Below are positions 46,242 through 57,042 of a stretch of DNA of 64,000 nt, in pieces. Under the pieces are notes generated by a model. That model searched no databases. It was not told the DNA's origin and was given only the letters and a program-made list of their open reading frames with translations. Every line of letters begins with the position of its first letter. Positions within the stretch are counted from its first letter, which is position 1. The stretch is from Mycobacterium senriense (GTDB taxonomy: Bacteria; Actinomycetota; Actinomycetes; Mycobacteriales; Mycobacteriaceae), in NCBI RefSeq assembly GCF_019668465.1, contig NZ_AP024828.1:5642001-5706000 (forward strand), written 5' to 3'. The position numbers were made by a program, and so were the translations under genes.

Positions 46242-47099
46242 TCAGGCTGACGAGTTCGCCGACTCCGCCTGCGCCAGTTCTTTCTTCCATTGCCGGAAGG
46301 TCTCTTCGGTGCGGCCGCGGCGCCAATACCCCGAGATCGACGACGCCCATTTGGCGTCCACGCCCCGCTCCTTGCGGATGTAGGGGCGCAGATTGTGCAT
46401 GACGGCCTGGGCCTCGCCGTGGATGAAGACGTGCACCCGTCCCGGCAGCCAGGGCGCGCTGGTGACGGCCTCGATCAGCGGCGCGTGGTCGCCGGCGCGA
46501 TCCTCGGGAACCAGGTCGGCGCGGCCGCCGCGGTAGACCCAGTGCACCTCGACGCCGTCGGGTGCGGTCAGCGGGAGCTCGTCCTCTGGGCCCGCGACCT
46601 CGATGAACGCCTTGCCGACCGCGCTGGGGGGCAGCGCCTCGAGCGCCGCGGCGATGGCCGGCAGCGCCGATTCGTCGCCGGCCAGCAGGTGCCAGTCGGC
46701 GGCCGGGTCGGGCGTGTAGGCGCCGCCGGGGCCCATCAGGTGGATCGTTTGGCCGGGTTGGGCGGTCGAGGCCCACTGACCCGCCATGCCGTGCTCACCG
46801 TGCACGACGATGTCCAGCGTGATGCGGCGATTCTCGATGTCGACGTGGCGAACGGTGAGGGTCCGCACCGAGGGCTTTTTCTCCGGGGGCAGGTCGGCGA
46901 AGCTGTCGAGGGTCAGCGGCTCGGGCAAGCCGGCCACGTCCACGTCGTCGGCGACGAACACCAGCTTGACGTAGGAGTCGGTGAACTTGCTGGGCACGAA
47001 AGCGTCAAAGTCCTTGCTCCCGAGCACTATCCGCACCATGTGCGGTGTGAGTTGTTCGGTACCTACAACTTCGAAGCATTGCAGTGGTCGACCTGCCAC
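46242..47099 (-). CDS. viuB: Siderophore-interacting protein (ViuB-like)
   Basis: 285 aa from GTG 47099, preceded by GAGGAGG. FAD-binding ferredoxin-reductase-like domain (about 10-125, with RTLTVRHVD and LGMAGQWAS-like loop) and a C-terminal NAD-binding-like domain; ends in a WKKELAQAE helix. Orthologue of Rv2895c, thought to reduce ferric siderophores in the cytoplasm. I looked for an IdeR box upstream and did not see one in 47100-47254, which holds no gene. Confidence 0.9.
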   Translation of the reverse strand: MAGRPLQCFEVVGTEQLTPHMVRIVLGSKDFDAFVPSKFTDSYVKLVFVADDVDVAGLPEPLTLDSFADLPPEKKPSVRTLTVRHVDIENRRITLDIVVHGEHGMAGQWASTAQPGQTIHLMGPGGAYTPDPAADWHLLAGDESALPAIAAALEALPPSAVGKAFIEVAGPEDELPLTAPDGVEVHWVYRGGRADLVPEDRAGDHAPLIEAVTSAPWLPGRVHVFIHGEAQAVMHNLRPYIRKERGVDAKWASSISGYWRRGRTEETFRQWKKELAQAESANSSA

Positions 47100-47254
47100 T
47101 TGTCCTCCTCGTCAAACCCCGACCCCCGGTCGACTATACGAGTCGCGTCGTGGATGCGGCTTGGCCTGCGGCGACGCGGCGGCGCCAATGCCCTATCCGC
47201 GTGACTGCCACCCGGCCCGGTGCGAGCCATCCAGGCGTCGAAGCACGCCCCGCG

Positions 47255-48304
47255 CTATGCGCGTACGCGACCCGACGAAGACGCGCCGTTGCAGTACCCG
47301 AGTTGCGGATACCGACGGGTGGTGACGGTGATCGCACCTTCGGTGTTGGTGATGGTGGCGCCCTCTGCGCCGACGGTGGCGGTGGCGGTTCGGTGCGCGG
47401 GGGTTATGACCTCACCCACGTGTGGGCCGGCACCCGTGGTGGCGGAGCCGCTGAAGAGCTCGATTTCGACCTTGGCGCGGCGGTACTGGGTGAGGGTGAA
47501 CGGACCGTAGCTGCCGGCGTGTAGTCGAGTGTTGGAAGGGATTACGGCGCCGCCCGCGTAACACCTACCAAGGGTGGTGACAGTGCTGCCGTCGTTGATG
47601 GTGACGGGGACGTTCATTACGCAGGTCCCGGCGCCTTCCACGGTGATGGAGCCGCTGTTGACGAGCATGCTGGTGCCTTCGGCGAGAGCGATGGTGCTGC
47701 CATACGGGAGGGTGACGGTTTGACCTTGCAGGATGCGGATGCCGATGGCGGGGCCTGCATTCCGGACGGTGGTGTTGGCTGCGGCCCGGGCCACCGCACG
47801 AGCAAGGGCGCCCTGCCCGTGGGCATCATTGGTCTGCGATGGTTCGCCGCCCAGGATCGGGGCGCTCGTGGACGCGGAATCAACGGCAGCGCCGTCCGCT
47901 TCCGCGGTGGCGTCGTCTTGGACCCGTGTTTCGGCGTGCCGAACTTCGGCGTTTTCTCCATCACTCTTGTGGTAGTCCGGTGAACGGGTCGCTGCGGTTA
48001 CCGCACCCGGCCCGGCAAGCATTGCCATCAGTCCCTTGAGGAACGTGCTTGCCATCGGGATCGCTGCGGTGTGCCGAGCGGTGGCGTTACGGCTGGCAGC
48101 AACGGACAACAGCGAAGCCGTCTCGATCCGCGGGGCCGCCGTGGACCAGCTCAGCGGCACCGATAACGGCCCGCGCGAGATCGCCTTGCCGCGCCGTCCG
48201 GAGGCCTCGCCCGACGGGGACTGCACCGGCTCGGGTGCCCTGGGGTTCCAGTCGTCGCCTCGCCCAACACTTTCCGCGATCTCGCCTGTGTGAACCGGAC
48301 CCAT
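47255..48304 (-). CDS. Putative partner protein of the giant PPE, beta-module containing
   Basis: 349 aa starting at ATG 48304, which shares its T with the PPE stop (TGATG), so translation is very likely coupled. Residues 1-85 are low complexity. A hydrophobic stretch after M84 (MASTFLKGLMAMLAGPGAVT) resembles a signal peptide, so ATG 48055 is an alternative start. The middle is Ala-rich and polar. Residues about 190-230 (GQTVTLPYGSTIALAEG, then MLVNSGSITVEGAG) parallel the first solenoid module of the PPE protein ([31 protein letters not shown]). Three cysteines follow (GTCVMN, GRCYAG, GYCNGA). I know no family. It may be a secreted or surface accessory to the PPE. Confidence 0.6.
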   Translation of the reverse strand: MGPVHTGEIAESVGRGDDWNPRAPEPVQSPSGEASGRRGKAISRGPLSVPLSWSTAAPRIETASLLSVAASRNATARHTAAIPMASTFLKGLMAMLAGPGAVTAATRSPDYHKSDGENAEVRHAETRVQDDATAEADGAAVDSASTSAPILGGEPSQTNDAHGQGALARAVARAAANTTVRNAGPAIGIRILQGQTVTLPYGSTIALAEGTSMLVNSGSITVEGAGTCVMNVPVTINDGSTVTTLGRCYAGGAVIPSNTRLHAGSYGPFTLTQYRRAKVEIELFSGSATTGAGPHVGEVITPAHRTATATVGAEGATITNTEGAITVTTRRYPQLGYCNGASSSGRVRA

Positions 48305-51300
48305 CAGTCAACCTCAGACGTGTCGAGATCCCAGCAGCACCGACCTCCATTGAGCTCTATATATCGACAACAAGATCTACCGTCCGATCCAGACGCGGCC
48401 AACGTCGAATCATCTTGCGGGCCTTGGATTCCGGAGAGCCCCGCGAGACCCGACAGGCCCGGGGCGGCAAGCCCGCTCGGAGAGATGCCGACCACCACAG
48501 GCGACGGGACCGGCGGCACGGGCGGCACCGGCGCACCGGGGGCGATGGTGACCGGGCCGATCACGCCGGTGGAGGTGTAACTCCCGCCGGGGCCAATGGT
48601 GATGACCTCGCCGGGTCCGACGGTGATGCTTCCGCCAGTGAGGATGGGGACGACGCCGCCGGGATCGACGGTGAAGGTGCTGCCAGAGCCGACGGTGACG
48701 ATGCCGCTGTCGGCCAGGGTGGCCCCGACCGTGACGGTGCCACCGTTGGTCAGCGCGCCGCCCGAACTGACCGTGAACGTGCCGCTGTCCGTGAGCGTGC
48801 CGCCCGCGCTGACCGTGAACGTGCCGCCATCGGTCAAGACGCCGCCACTGGTGACAGTGACGGTCCCGCTATCCGTCAGCGTGTTGCCGGCATTGATGGT
48901 CAGCGTGCCGCCATCGGTCAGGATGCCACTGGGGCTGACCGCCACGGCGCCGCTATCGGTCAACGTGCCACCCGAGCTGACCGTCACCGTCCCGCCGTCA
49001 GTCAACAAGCCACCCGAGCTGACCGTCACCGTCCCGCCATCGGTCAACGTGCCACCGGCGCTGACCGTCACGGTGCCGCCATCAGTCAGGCTGCCACCCG
49101 AGCCCAGAAGCCCTCCACCGCCGACCGTCACGGTACCGCCATCGGTCAACGTGCCACCCGAACCCACCGTCACCGTCCCCCCAGACCCGAGGACCGACCC
49201 ACCATTGACAGAAAGAGCACCGCCGTTCGCCACGGTGAGATCGCCACTGTCAGTGAGGATCCCGCCCGATCCCAGGACCGAACCCCCGTCAACGGAAAGA
49301 GTTCCGCCATTCGTGACGCTGACGGCGCCGCCGTCCGTGAAGGTGCCACCGGACCCCAGAACCGACCCACCGTTGACGGTGACAGTCCCACCATCGGTCA
49401 ACGCGCCACCCGAATGGACCGTCACCACACCACCATCGGTCAACACACCCGTAGAACCCACACTCAGCGTGCCCCCGCCGTTCACGTTCACCACACCCGT
49501 GGAACCCACATCAATCGTGCCCGCAACTACGGCACCACCATTGACATTCAGCGTGCCGTTATCCACCACAGTCACACCAGAATCCACAGTAAACGAGCCA
49601 CTGTCCGTCAACACCCCACCCGAATCAACCGTCAGCGCACCACTATCAGTCAGGCTGCCACCGTTGGCGACGGTGACAGTGCCGCTATCCGTCAGCGTGC
49701 CACCCGAATTGATCGTGACGGTGCCGCTGTCAGTGAGCGTGGCGCCCGGGCCGACGGCCAGGGCCCCGCCGCTATTCACGTTGAGCGAACCTGTGGAACC
49801 CACGTCGATCGTGCCACTGAGGCTGACGCCGCTGTTGATGTCGAGCGTGCCGTCGTCTGTCAGAGTGACACCGGAACCGACGGTGAGCGTCCCGCCATCA
49901 GTCAACGTGCCGCCCGAATTGATCGTCAGCGCACCACTATCCGCCAACGTGCCGCCGCTGGTGACCGTCACGGTCCCGCTGTCGGTCAACGTCCCCCCGC
50001 TGGCAACGGTGACGGTCCCGCTGTCCGTCAGGGTGCCACCCGAACCCACGGCCACTGTGCCGCTATCGGTGAGGGTGCCACCGGAGCCGACGGTCAACGT
50101 GCCGCTATCGGTGCCACCGGTACTGACAATGATGGTCCCGCCCGTATTGGTCACAGTGCCGCCGTCGGTAAGCATCCCGCCCCCGGTGACGGTGACGGTC
50201 CCAGCGTCCGTCAGGGTGCCACCCGAGCTCACAGTCAATGCGCCGCTGTCCGTCAGGGCGCCACCGGTGTCGACGGTCAGGGCGCCGCCGGAGCCCACGG
50301 TCAGGGCGCCGCCGTCGGTCAGCGTGCCACCCGAGCCCACGGTCAACGTGCCGCCGTCGGCCAAGGTGCCACTGGCGCTGATCGTCAGAGTGCCGCTGTC
50401 GGTCAGGGTGCCGCCCGAGCCGAGAATCCCTCCGCTGCCGACGGTCAGGGTGCCCCCATCGGTGAGGGTGCCGCCGGAGCTGATGGTCACGGTGCCACCG
50501 GAACCGACAACCGCCCCGCCGTTGACGGAGACGGCGCCGCCGTTCGCGACGGTGAGGGTGCCGCTGTCGGTGATGGCGCCGCCGGAGCCGAGGATTGTGC
50601 CGCCGTTTGCGGAGAGGGTAGCGCCGTTGCCGACGGTGAGGGTGCCGCTGTTACTGAGCGTTCCGCCGGAGCCGAGAACCGTTCCGGCATCGACGTTGAG
50701 GGCGCCGCCGTTCGCCACGGTGAGACTGCCGCTGTTAGTGAGGGTGCCACCGGAACCCAGCACCGCACCGCCGTTGACCGTGACACTACCGCTATCACTC
50801 AACGCACCACCCGCATTGACCGTGACCGCACCGCCGTCGGTCAACGTGCCACCACTGGCGACCGTCACCGTCCCGCTGTCCGACAAGCTGCCACCCGAGC
50901 TCACGGTCAGCGTCCCGCTGTCCGTCACAGCACCGCCCTGCCCGACCGTCACCGTGCCGCTATCGGTGAGCGTGATCCCAGAGTCGACAGTCAACGTGCC
51001 GCCGTCGGTCACAGTGCCACCCGAATTCACCGTCAACGCACCACTATCCGTCAACACGCCACCCGAATTCACCGTCACCGCACCGCTGTCGGTCAACGTC
51101 CCCCCGCTGGAGACAGTGACGGTTCCACTATCCGACAAGGCGCCACCAGCATTGACAGTCAGCGTGCCGCTGTCGGTGAACGTGACGCCAGGACTCACCG
51201 TCAAGGTGCCGCTATCGCTACCACCAGCACTGACCACCAGGGACCCACCCGTATTGGTCAGGGCGCCACCATCGGTCAACGTACCGCCGCCGGTAACGGT

Positions 51301-54300
51301 CACAGTCCCGCCGTCTGCCAAAGTGCCGGTGGAACCGATGGTCACCGCGCCGCTATCCGACAAAGTGCCACCCGAGCCGACCGTGACGGTCCCGCCATCG
51401 GTCAAAGTGCCGGTGGAACGGATGGTCACCGCGCCGCTATCCGTCAAAGTGCCACCGGCGCTGACCGTCACGGTCCCGCCATCGGTCAGGGTGCCACCCG
51501 ACCCCAGAACCCCTCCACCGCTGACGGTCACCGTGCCGCCATCGGTGAGCACACCACCGGAACTGACCGTCACGGTGCCACCAGAACCGACAACCGACCC
51601 CCCGTCGACCGAAAGGGCACCGCCATTCGCCACGGTGAGACTGCCGCTGTCCGTGACGACACCACCCGAGCCCAGCACCGACCCGCCGTCCACGGAAAGA
51701 GTGCCACCGTTCGCCACCGTCACGGTGCCGCTGTCAGTCAGCGTGCCACCAGAACCCAGCACCGCACCGCCGTTGACCGTGACACTACCGCTATCACTCA
51801 ACGCACCACCCGCATTGACCGTGACCGCACCGCCGTCGGTCAACGTGCCAGAGGCACCCACAGTCAACGTGCCACTATTGACATTCACCGCACCCGTGGA
51901 ACTCACATCGAGCGTCCCCGCGACACTGGCGCCGCTGTTGATATCAAGCGTGCCGTCATCGACAAGGGTCACACCAGAACCCACAGTCAACGAACCACTA
52001 TTCGTCAACACCCCACCCGAATCAACCGTCAGCGCACCATTATCCGCCATCACCCCACCCGCATTGACCGTAACCACACCACCATCGGTCAACGTGCCGC
52101 CACTGGCGACCGTCACCGTCCCGCTGTCCGACAAGCTGCCACCCGAGCTCACGGTCAGCGTCCCGCTGTCCGTCACAGCACCGCCCTGCCCGACCGTCAC
52201 CGTGCCGCTATCGGTGAGCGTGATCCCAGAGTCGACAGTCAACGTGCCGCCGTCGGTCACAGTGCCACCCGAATTCACCGTCAGCGCACCACTATCCGTC
52301 AGCACGCCACCCGAATTCACCGTCACCGCACCGCCGTCGGTCAACGTCCCACCACTGGAGACAGTGACGGTTCCGCTATCCGACAGGGTGCCACCGGTGT
52401 TGACGGTCACCGCGCCGCTGTCGGTGAAGGTCACGCCAGGACTCACGGTCAAGGTGCCGCTATCGCTACCACCAGCACTGACCACCAGGGACCCACCCGT
52501 ATTGGTCAGGGTGCCACCATCGGTCAACGCGCCGCCGCCAGTAACGGTCACGGTCCCGCCATCCGTCAACGTCCCGGTGGAGCTGATGGTCAGAGTCCCG
52601 CCATCGGTCAGGGTGCCACCCGACCCCAGAACCCCTCCACCGCTGACGGTCACCGTGCCGCCATCGGTGAGCACACCACCGGAACTGACCGTCACGGTGC
52701 CACCAGAACCGACAACCGACCCCCCGTCGACCGAAAGGGCACCGCCATCCGCCACGGTCAGTGTGCCGCTATCCGTGAGAAGGCCGCCGGACCCGAGAAC
52801 CGTTCCGCCGTCCACGGAAAGAGTGCCACCGTTCGCCACCGTCACGGTGCCGCTGTCAGTCAGCGTGCCACCAGAACCCAGCACCGCACCGCCGTTGACC
52901 GCGACACTACCGCTATCACTCAACGCACCACCCGCATTGACCGTGACCGCACCGCCGTCGGTCAACGTGCCAGAGGCACCCACAGTCAACGTGCCACTAT
53001 TGACATTCACCGCACCCGTGGAACTCACATCGAGCGTCCCCGCGACACTGGCGCCGCTGTTGATATCAAGCGTGCCGTCATCGACAAGGGTCACACCAGA
53101 ACCCACAGTCAACGAACCACTATTCGTCAACACCCCACCCGAATCAACCGTCAGCGCACCATTATCCGCCAACACCCCACCCGCATTGACCGTAACCACA
53201 CCACCATCGGTCAACGTGCCGGAGGAACCAACGCTCAGCGTGCCACCACTATTGACGTTGAGGGCACCAGTGGAACCCACGTTGATCGTGCTGCCGGTCA
53301 GGCTCACGCCGCTGTTGATATTGAGCGTCCCGTTGTCCACCACCGTGACACCGGAACCCACCGTGAACGAACCGCTATCGGTGAACACGCCACTCGAACC
53401 AACGGTCATCGCGCCACTATCGGTCAGCGCGCCACCCGAGCTGAGGGTCACCGTGCCGCTGTCGGTCAGGGTGGCGCTGGAGCCCACGGTCACGGTGCCG
53501 CTGTCGGTAAGGGTGCCGCCGGCGCTGACTGTCACGGTGCCGCCGTCCGTCAGGGTGCCACCGGCGCTGACCGTCACAGTCCCGCCGTCAGTCAGGGTTC
53601 CGCCTGAGCCGAGAAGCCCTCCGCTGCTGACAGTGACGGTGCCGCCATCGGTCAACGTGCCACCGGAACTGATCGTCACGGTGCCCCCGGAGCCGACAAC
53701 CGCTCCCCCGTTGGCGGACAAGGTGCCGCCGTTCGCCACGGTGAGACTGCCGCTGTCAGTGAGGAGGCCGCCGGAGCCGAGAACCGTTCCACCGCTGACG
53801 GAGAGGGTACCGCCGTTCGCCACGGTGACAGTGCCGCTGTCCGTCAGTGTGGCGCCGGAGCCGAGAACCGCTCCCCCGTTGACGGTGACGGTGCCGCTAT
53901 CCGTCAACGCGCCACCCGCATTGATCGTGACCGCACCGCCGTCGGTCAACGTGCCGGAGGCACCCACAGTCAGCGTCCCGCCGTTATCGACGTTGAGCGC
54001 GCCAGTGGAGCCCACGTTGATCGTGCTGCCCGTCAGACTCACACCACTGTTGATATTCAGCGTGCCGTTATCGACCACGGTGACACCGGAATTCATCGTG
54101 AACGAGCCGCTATCCGTCAACACCCCGCCCGAATTCACCGTCAGCCCACCGCTATCCGTCAGCACGCCACCCGAATTCACCGTGACCGTTCCGCTGTCGG
54201 TCAACGTGCCACCGCTGGCGATGGTGACGGTCCCGCTGTCCGTCAGGCTGCCACCGGTGTTCACGGCGAGGGTTCCGCTATCGGCAAGGGTGCCACCCGA

Positions 54301-57042
54301 GCTGACGGTCACGGTGCCGCTGTCGGTGAGGGTATGGCCCGAGCTGACGGCCAGGGTGCCGCTATCAGTCAGAGTGCCAGCGGAATTGACGGTCAACGCA
54401 CCGCTATCAGTCAGAGTGCCACCCGAATTCACCGTGACCGCACCGCCGTCGGTCAACGTGCCAGTCGGACCGACGGTGAGCGCTCCGTTGACAGTCAGGT
54501 TGCCCCCGGTGTTGACGGTCACGGTGCCGCTGTCGGTGAAGGTCACGCCGGAGCTCACGGTCAGGGTGCCGCTATCGGTACCGCCAGTACTGACAATGAC
54601 GGTCCCGCCCGTATTGGTCAGGGTGCCACCGTCGGTCAATGTGCCACCGCCAGTGATGGTCACGGTGCCGCCGTCCGTCAGGGTGCCACCCGAATTGATG
54701 GTGACAGCACCGCTATCGGTCAACGTGCCACCCAGATTGGTGGCGAGCGTGCCGCCGCTATTCACGTTGAGCGCGCCAGTGGGGCCCACGTTGATCGCGC
54801 TGCCGGTGAGGGTGACAGCGTTGTTGAGGTTGAGCGTGCCGTTATCGACAACCGTGACACCGGCGCCCACGGTGAACGAGCCGCTATCCGTGAACACGCC
54901 ACCCGAATTGACAGTCAGTGCACCAGAATCCGTCAACGTGGCACCGCTGGCGACGGTGACCGTGCCGCCGTCAGTCAATGTGCCACCGCCGGCGACGGAC
55001 ACAGTCCCCCCGTCGGTCAGGGTGCCACCCGAACCGACGGTCACGGTGCCACTGTCGGTGAAGGTCACGCCGGAGCCGACCGTCAACGTGCCGCTATCAG
55101 CGCCACCGGTGCTGACAATGACGGTCCCGCCCGCGTTCGTCAGAGTGCCGCCGTCGGTGAGCACGCCGCCCCCGGTGACGGTGACGGTGCCGCCATCGGT
55201 CAGCGTGCCACCCGAGCTGATGGTCAAGGCGCCGCCGTCGGTCAACGCGCCACCCGAGCTGACGGTCAACGTGCTTCCGGAGCTGATGGTCACGGTGCCA
55301 CCATCGGCCAACGTGCCACCCGAGCTCACGGTTACGGTGCCGCCGTCGGCGAGCACTCCGCCGGCACTGACGGTCAACGTGCCGCCGTCGGTCACGGTGC
55401 CACCCGCGCCGAGAACTCCTCCGCTGCTGACGGTGATGCTGCCGGCGTCGGTGAGGACGCCGCCGGAGCCGACTGTCACGCTGCCGCCTGCTCCGGCAAC
55501 AGCTCCGCCGTTGACGGTGACAGAACCGCCGCTCGCGACGGTGAAGGCGTTGCTGACGGTGAGAGTGCCGCCGTCGGCGAGAAGCGCTCCGCCGTTGATG
55601 GTGACGGCCCCGCCGTTCGCGACGGTGATGGCGCCGCTGTCGACCAGGGTGCCGCCGGAGCCGAGCGTTCCGCCGTCGATGGTGATGGTGCCGTCCACGG
55701 TGAGGGTGCTGCCCGAGTCGGCGATCAGGCTGGCGCCCGGGTCGATAGTGACGGTGTTGCCGGCGAGGACGACGTAGCTGTTGCCGGCCGTGAGATGCGT
55801 GGTGCCGGTGACGTCACCGGAAAGGGCAATCGGATCGACGCCGTTGATGATGACGTGGGTTTCGGTGAGCCCTTGGGAGGCGGCGGTCGTGCTGACCTGT
55901 TCGGAGACTGCGGTCGATGCGGACTGCTGCGACACCGCCGCCGACGCGGATTGTTGAGTGACCGCCGTCGACGCCGACTGCTGCGACACGGCGGGCGAGG
56001 CCAACTGTTGGGACGCGGTGGTAGAGCCGAGCTGCTGAGAGGCGGCGGTCATTACCGGCTGGTGGGACGCGGCGGGCGCGGCCGCCTGGTAGGCCGTGGT
56101 GGAGCTCGACTGCGGCGAGACAGCGGACGAACCAACCGGCTGTGACACCGCGCTAGAGCCGACCTGCTGCGACACCGCGCTCGAACCGACCTGCTGGGAG
56201 GCCGTCGTGGAGGCCAGCTGCTGAGTGGTCGCAGGCGAACCGACCTGCTGAGACACCGCGGCCGAGGTCAACTGCTGGGAGGCCGTCGTTGAGGCCAGCT
56301 GCTGAGTGGCGGCAGGCGAACTGAGCTGCTGAGACACCGCGGCCGAGGCCAATTGCTGGGAGGCCGTCGTCGAGTTCAGTTGCTGAGACGCGGTCGGCGA
56401 GCCCAGCTGCTGCGTGAATGGATGCGAGCTGAGTTTCGTCAGAGATTGGATTCGAGCGCTGGTGGAGTCGCCGGCGGCCCGAGCCAGCGCGCCCGCGCGA
56501 GCCCCCTGCCCGGCGGGGTTGGTCGTGCGGGGAGGCTCGGCGAACGGCGTCAGGGTACTGGCAGCCGTCGAAGCAGCCTCATATCCATACATGGCGGCGG
56601 CGTCTTGAGCCCACATCTCCATGTAGAGGGCTTCGGTGGCCATGATCGCCGGAGTGTTCTGACCCAGAAAATTTGTCGCTACCAACGCCGCCAGCTGCGC
56701 CCGATTCTCGGCGATCGCCGGCGGGGGCACCGTGGCGACAAACGCCGCCTCGTAGGCCGCCGCCGCCGCATACGCCTGGGCGGCGGTCTGCGCGGCCTGA
56801 CTGCCAGTGGCAGCCAGCCACTCAACATAGGGGGCCGCCGCGGCCAGCATCGCCAGCGAAGCCGGACCCAGCCACGCCTGACCGGTCAGCTCCGAGAGCA
56901 CCGTGGCGTAGCCGCTGGCGGTGGAGGCCAGCGAGGCGGCCAGCACGTCCCAAGCAGCCGCGGCCGCCAGAAGCGGCCCTGACCCAGGGCCGCTGTACAT
57001 GCGCGCGGAATTGACTTCTGGGGGCTGCACGGCAAAGTCCAT
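48304..57042 (-). CDS. Giant PPE protein with beta-solenoid repeat region
   Basis: 2912 aa from ATG 57042 behind AGAGAAGG. Residues 1-175 are a normal PPE domain ([53 protein letters not shown]). Residues 210-390 are about twenty 9-residue SQQLxSxxA repeats. From about 400 to 2836 the chain is a roughly 14-residue repeat of the form [14 protein letters not shown], about 170 copies, rich in Gly/Thr/Ser/Val with a regular Asp and almost no Lys, Arg or aromatic residue; I interpret this as a parallel beta-solenoid. The tail (2837-2912) is Pro-rich then Cys-rich (C2891, C2892, C2902, C2903), the only cysteines I find. Not MPTR: no NxGxGNxG. The PPE domain implies ESX/type VII export with a PE partner encoded elsewhere. 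It is inserted between viuB and dprA. Confidence 0.9.
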   Translation of the reverse strand: MDFAVQPPEVNSARMYSGPGSGPLLAAAAAWDVLAASLASTASGYATVLSELTGQAWLGPASLAMLAAAAPYVEWLAATGSQAAQTAAQAYAAAAAYEAAFVATVPPPAIAENRAQLAALVATNFLGQNTPAIMATEALYMEMWAQDAAAMYGYEAASTAASTLTPFAEPPRTTNPAGQGARAGALARAAGDSTSARIQSLTKLSSHPFTQQLGSPTASQQLNSTTASQQLASAAVSQQLSSPAATQQLASTTASQQLTSAAVSQQVGSPATTQQLASTTASQQVGSSAVSQQVGSSAVSQPVGSSAVSPQSSSTTAYQAAAPAASHQPVMTAASQQLGSTTASQQLASPAVSQQSASTAVTQQSASAAVSQQSASTAVSEQVSTTAASQGLTETHVIINGVDPIALSGDVTGTTHLTAGNSYVVLAGNTVTIDPGASLIADSGSTLTVDGTITIDGGTLGSGGTLVDSGAITVANGGAVTINGGALLADGGTLTVSNAFTVASGGSVTVNGGAVAGAGGSVTVGSGGVLTDAGSITVSSGGVLGAGGTVTDGGTLTVSAGGVLADGGTVTVSSGGTLADGGTVTISSGSTLTVSSGGALTDGGALTISSGGTLTDGGTVTVTGGGVLTDGGTLTNAGGTVIVSTGGADSGTLTVGSGVTFTDSGTVTVGSGGTLTDGGTVSVAGGGTLTDGGTVTVASGATLTDSGALTVNSGGVFTDSGSFTVGAGVTVVDNGTLNLNNAVTLTGSAINVGPTGALNVNSGGTLATNLGGTLTDSGAVTINSGGTLTDGGTVTITGGGTLTDGGTLTNTGGTVIVSTGGTDSGTLTVSSGVTFTDSGTVTVNTGGNLTVNGALTVGPTGTLTDGGAVTVNSGGTLTDSGALTVNSAGTLTDSGTLAVSSGHTLTDSGTVTVSSGGTLADSGTLAVNTGGSLTDSGTVTIASGGTLTDSGTVTVNSGGVLTDSGGLTVNSGGVLTDSGSFTMNSGVTVVDNGTLNINSGVSLTGSTINVGSTGALNVDNGGTLTVGASGTLTDGGAVTINAGGALTDSGTVTVNGGAVLGSGATLTDSGTVTVANGGTLSVSGGTVLGSGGLLTDSGSLTVANGGTLSANGGAVVGSGGTVTISSGGTLTDGGTVTVSSGGLLGSGGTLTDGGTVTVSAGGTLTDGGTVTVSAGGTLTDSGTVTVGSSATLTDSGTVTLSSGGALTDSGAMTVGSSGVFTDSGSFTVGSGVTVVDNGTLNINSGVSLTGSTINVGSTGALNVNSGGTLSVGSSGTLTDGGVVTVNAGGVLADNGALTVDSGGVLTNSGSLTVGSGVTLVDDGTLDINSGASVAGTLDVSSTGAVNVNSGTLTVGASGTLTDGGAVTVNAGGALSDSGSVAVNGGAVLGSGGTLTDSGTVTVANGGTLSVDGGTVLGSGGLLTDSGTLTVADGGALSVDGGSVVGSGGTVTVSSGGVLTDGGTVTVSGGGVLGSGGTLTDGGTLTISSTGTLTDGGTVTVTGGGALTDGGTLTNTGGSLVVSAGGSDSGTLTVSPGVTFTDSGAVTVNTGGTLSDSGTVTVSSGGTLTDGGAVTVNSGGVLTDSGALTVNSGGTVTDGGTLTVDSGITLTDSGTVTVGQGGAVTDSGTLTVSSGGSLSDSGTVTVASGGTLTDGGVVTVNAGGVMADNGALTVDSGGVLTNSGSLTVGSGVTLVDDGTLDINSGASVAGTLDVSSTGAVNVNSGTLTVGASGTLTDGGAVTVNAGGALSDSGSVTVNGGAVLGSGGTLTDSGTVTVANGGTLSVDGGSVLGSGGVVTDSGSLTVANGGALSVDGGSVVGSGGTVTVSSGGVLTDGGTVTVSGGGVLGSGGTLTDGGTVTVSAGGTLTDSGAVTIRSTGTLTDGGTVTVGSGGTLSDSGAVTIGSTGTLADGGTVTVTGGGTLTDGGALTNTGGSLVVSAGGSDSGTLTVSPGVTFTDSGTLTVNAGGALSDSGTVTVSSGGTLTDSGAVTVNSGGVLTDSGALTVNSGGTVTDGGTLTVDSGITLTDSGTVTVGQGGAVTDSGTLTVSSGGSLSDSGTVTVASGGTLTDGGAVTVNAGGALSDSGSVTVNGGAVLGSGGTLTNSGSLTVANGGALNVDAGTVLGSGGTLSNSGTLTVGNGATLSANGGTILGSGGAITDSGTLTVANGGAVSVNGGAVVGSGGTVTISSGGTLTDGGTLTVGSGGILGSGGTLTDSGTLTISASGTLADGGTLTVGSGGTLTDGGALTVGSGGALTVDTGGALTDSGALTVSSGGTLTDAGTVTVTGGGMLTDGGTVTNTGGTIIVSTGGTDSGTLTVGSGGTLTDSGTVAVGSGGTLTDSGTVTVASGGTLTDSGTVTVTSGGTLADSGALTINSGGTLTDGGTLTVGSGVTLTDDGTLDINSGVSLSGTIDVGSTGSLNVNSGGALAVGPGATLTDSGTVTINSGGTLTDSGTVTVANGGSLTDSGALTVDSGGVLTDSGSFTVDSGVTVVDNGTLNVNGGAVVAGTIDVGSTGVVNVNGGGTLSVGSTGVLTDGGVVTVHSGGALTDGGTVTVNGGSVLGSGGTFTDGGAVSVTNGGTLSVDGGSVLGSGGILTDSGDLTVANGGALSVNGGSVLGSGGTVTVGSGGTLTDGGTVTVGGGGLLGSGGSLTDGGTVTVSAGGTLTDGGTVTVSSGGLLTDGGTVTVSSGGTLTDSGAVAVSPSGILTDGGTLTINAGNTLTDSGTVTVTSGGVLTDGGTFTVSAGGTLTDSGTFTVSSGGALTNGGTVTVGATLADSGIVTVGSGSTFTVDPGGVVPILTGGSITVGPGEVITIGPGGSYTSTGVIGPVTIAPGAPVPPVPPVPSPVVVGISPSGLAAPGLSGLAGLSGIQGPQDDSTLAASGSDGRSCCRYIELNGGRCCWDLDTSEVD
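48535..55845 (-). repeat. 42-bp (14-codon) repeat array encoding the PPE solenoid
   Basis: About 7.3 kb of tandem, imperfect 42-bp units read on the minus strand; typical peptide [14 protein letters not shown] with variants [15 protein letters not shown] and [10 protein letters not shown]. Larger blocks that begin [16 protein letters not shown] and [15 protein letters not shown] recur several times. Because the unit is a multiple of 3 and lacks stop triplets in other frames, the opposite strand also stays open for kilobases. Confidence 0.9.
51481..53220. repeat. Near-identical 618-bp block in two copies, 1122 bp apart
   Basis: Copy A 51481-52098 and copy B 52603-53220 align at a constant offset of 1122 bp (374 codons). 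They are nearly identical except for a few patches, one near 51649-51690 versus 52771-52812. Further blocks match at offsets of 999 bp (50761 to 51760) and 1248 bp (50841 to 52089). In-frame spacing means recombination between copies would keep the frame. Confidence 0.85.
55876..56415 (-). repeat. 27-bp (9-codon) repeats encoding SQQLxSxxA linker
   Basis: About twenty units of nine codons in the PPE gene, residues about 210-389, for example [27 protein letters not shown], then degenerating to SQQSASTAV. Gln-Gln spaced every nine residues with no charged residues. It lies between the PPE domain and the solenoid, so it may be an extended or amyloid-like linker. Confidence 0.85.

Noticed and set aside
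47100..47254. Iron-box (IdeR site) upstream of viuB
   Set aside because: No TTAGGTTAGGCTAACCTAA-like palindrome could be found.
48049..53607. Plus-strand open frame of 1852 codons opposite the giant PPE
   Set aside because: Its Arg/Ala/Gly-rich low-complexity sequence is the complement of the 42-bp repeats; the repeat length is a multiple of 3 so stops are absent for kilobases. The minus strand has the PPE domain and ribosome-binding site.
48596..55777. Plus-strand open frame of 2393 codons with Pro/Val/Ser/Thr repeats
   Set aside because: Again an antisense shadow of the solenoid repeats; no start context, signal or domain of its own.
48535..55845. CRISPR-like or MPTR-like repeats
   Set aside because: Units are contiguous, coding and imperfect without spacers, so not CRISPR; the peptide repeat lacks NxGxGNxG, so not MPTR.
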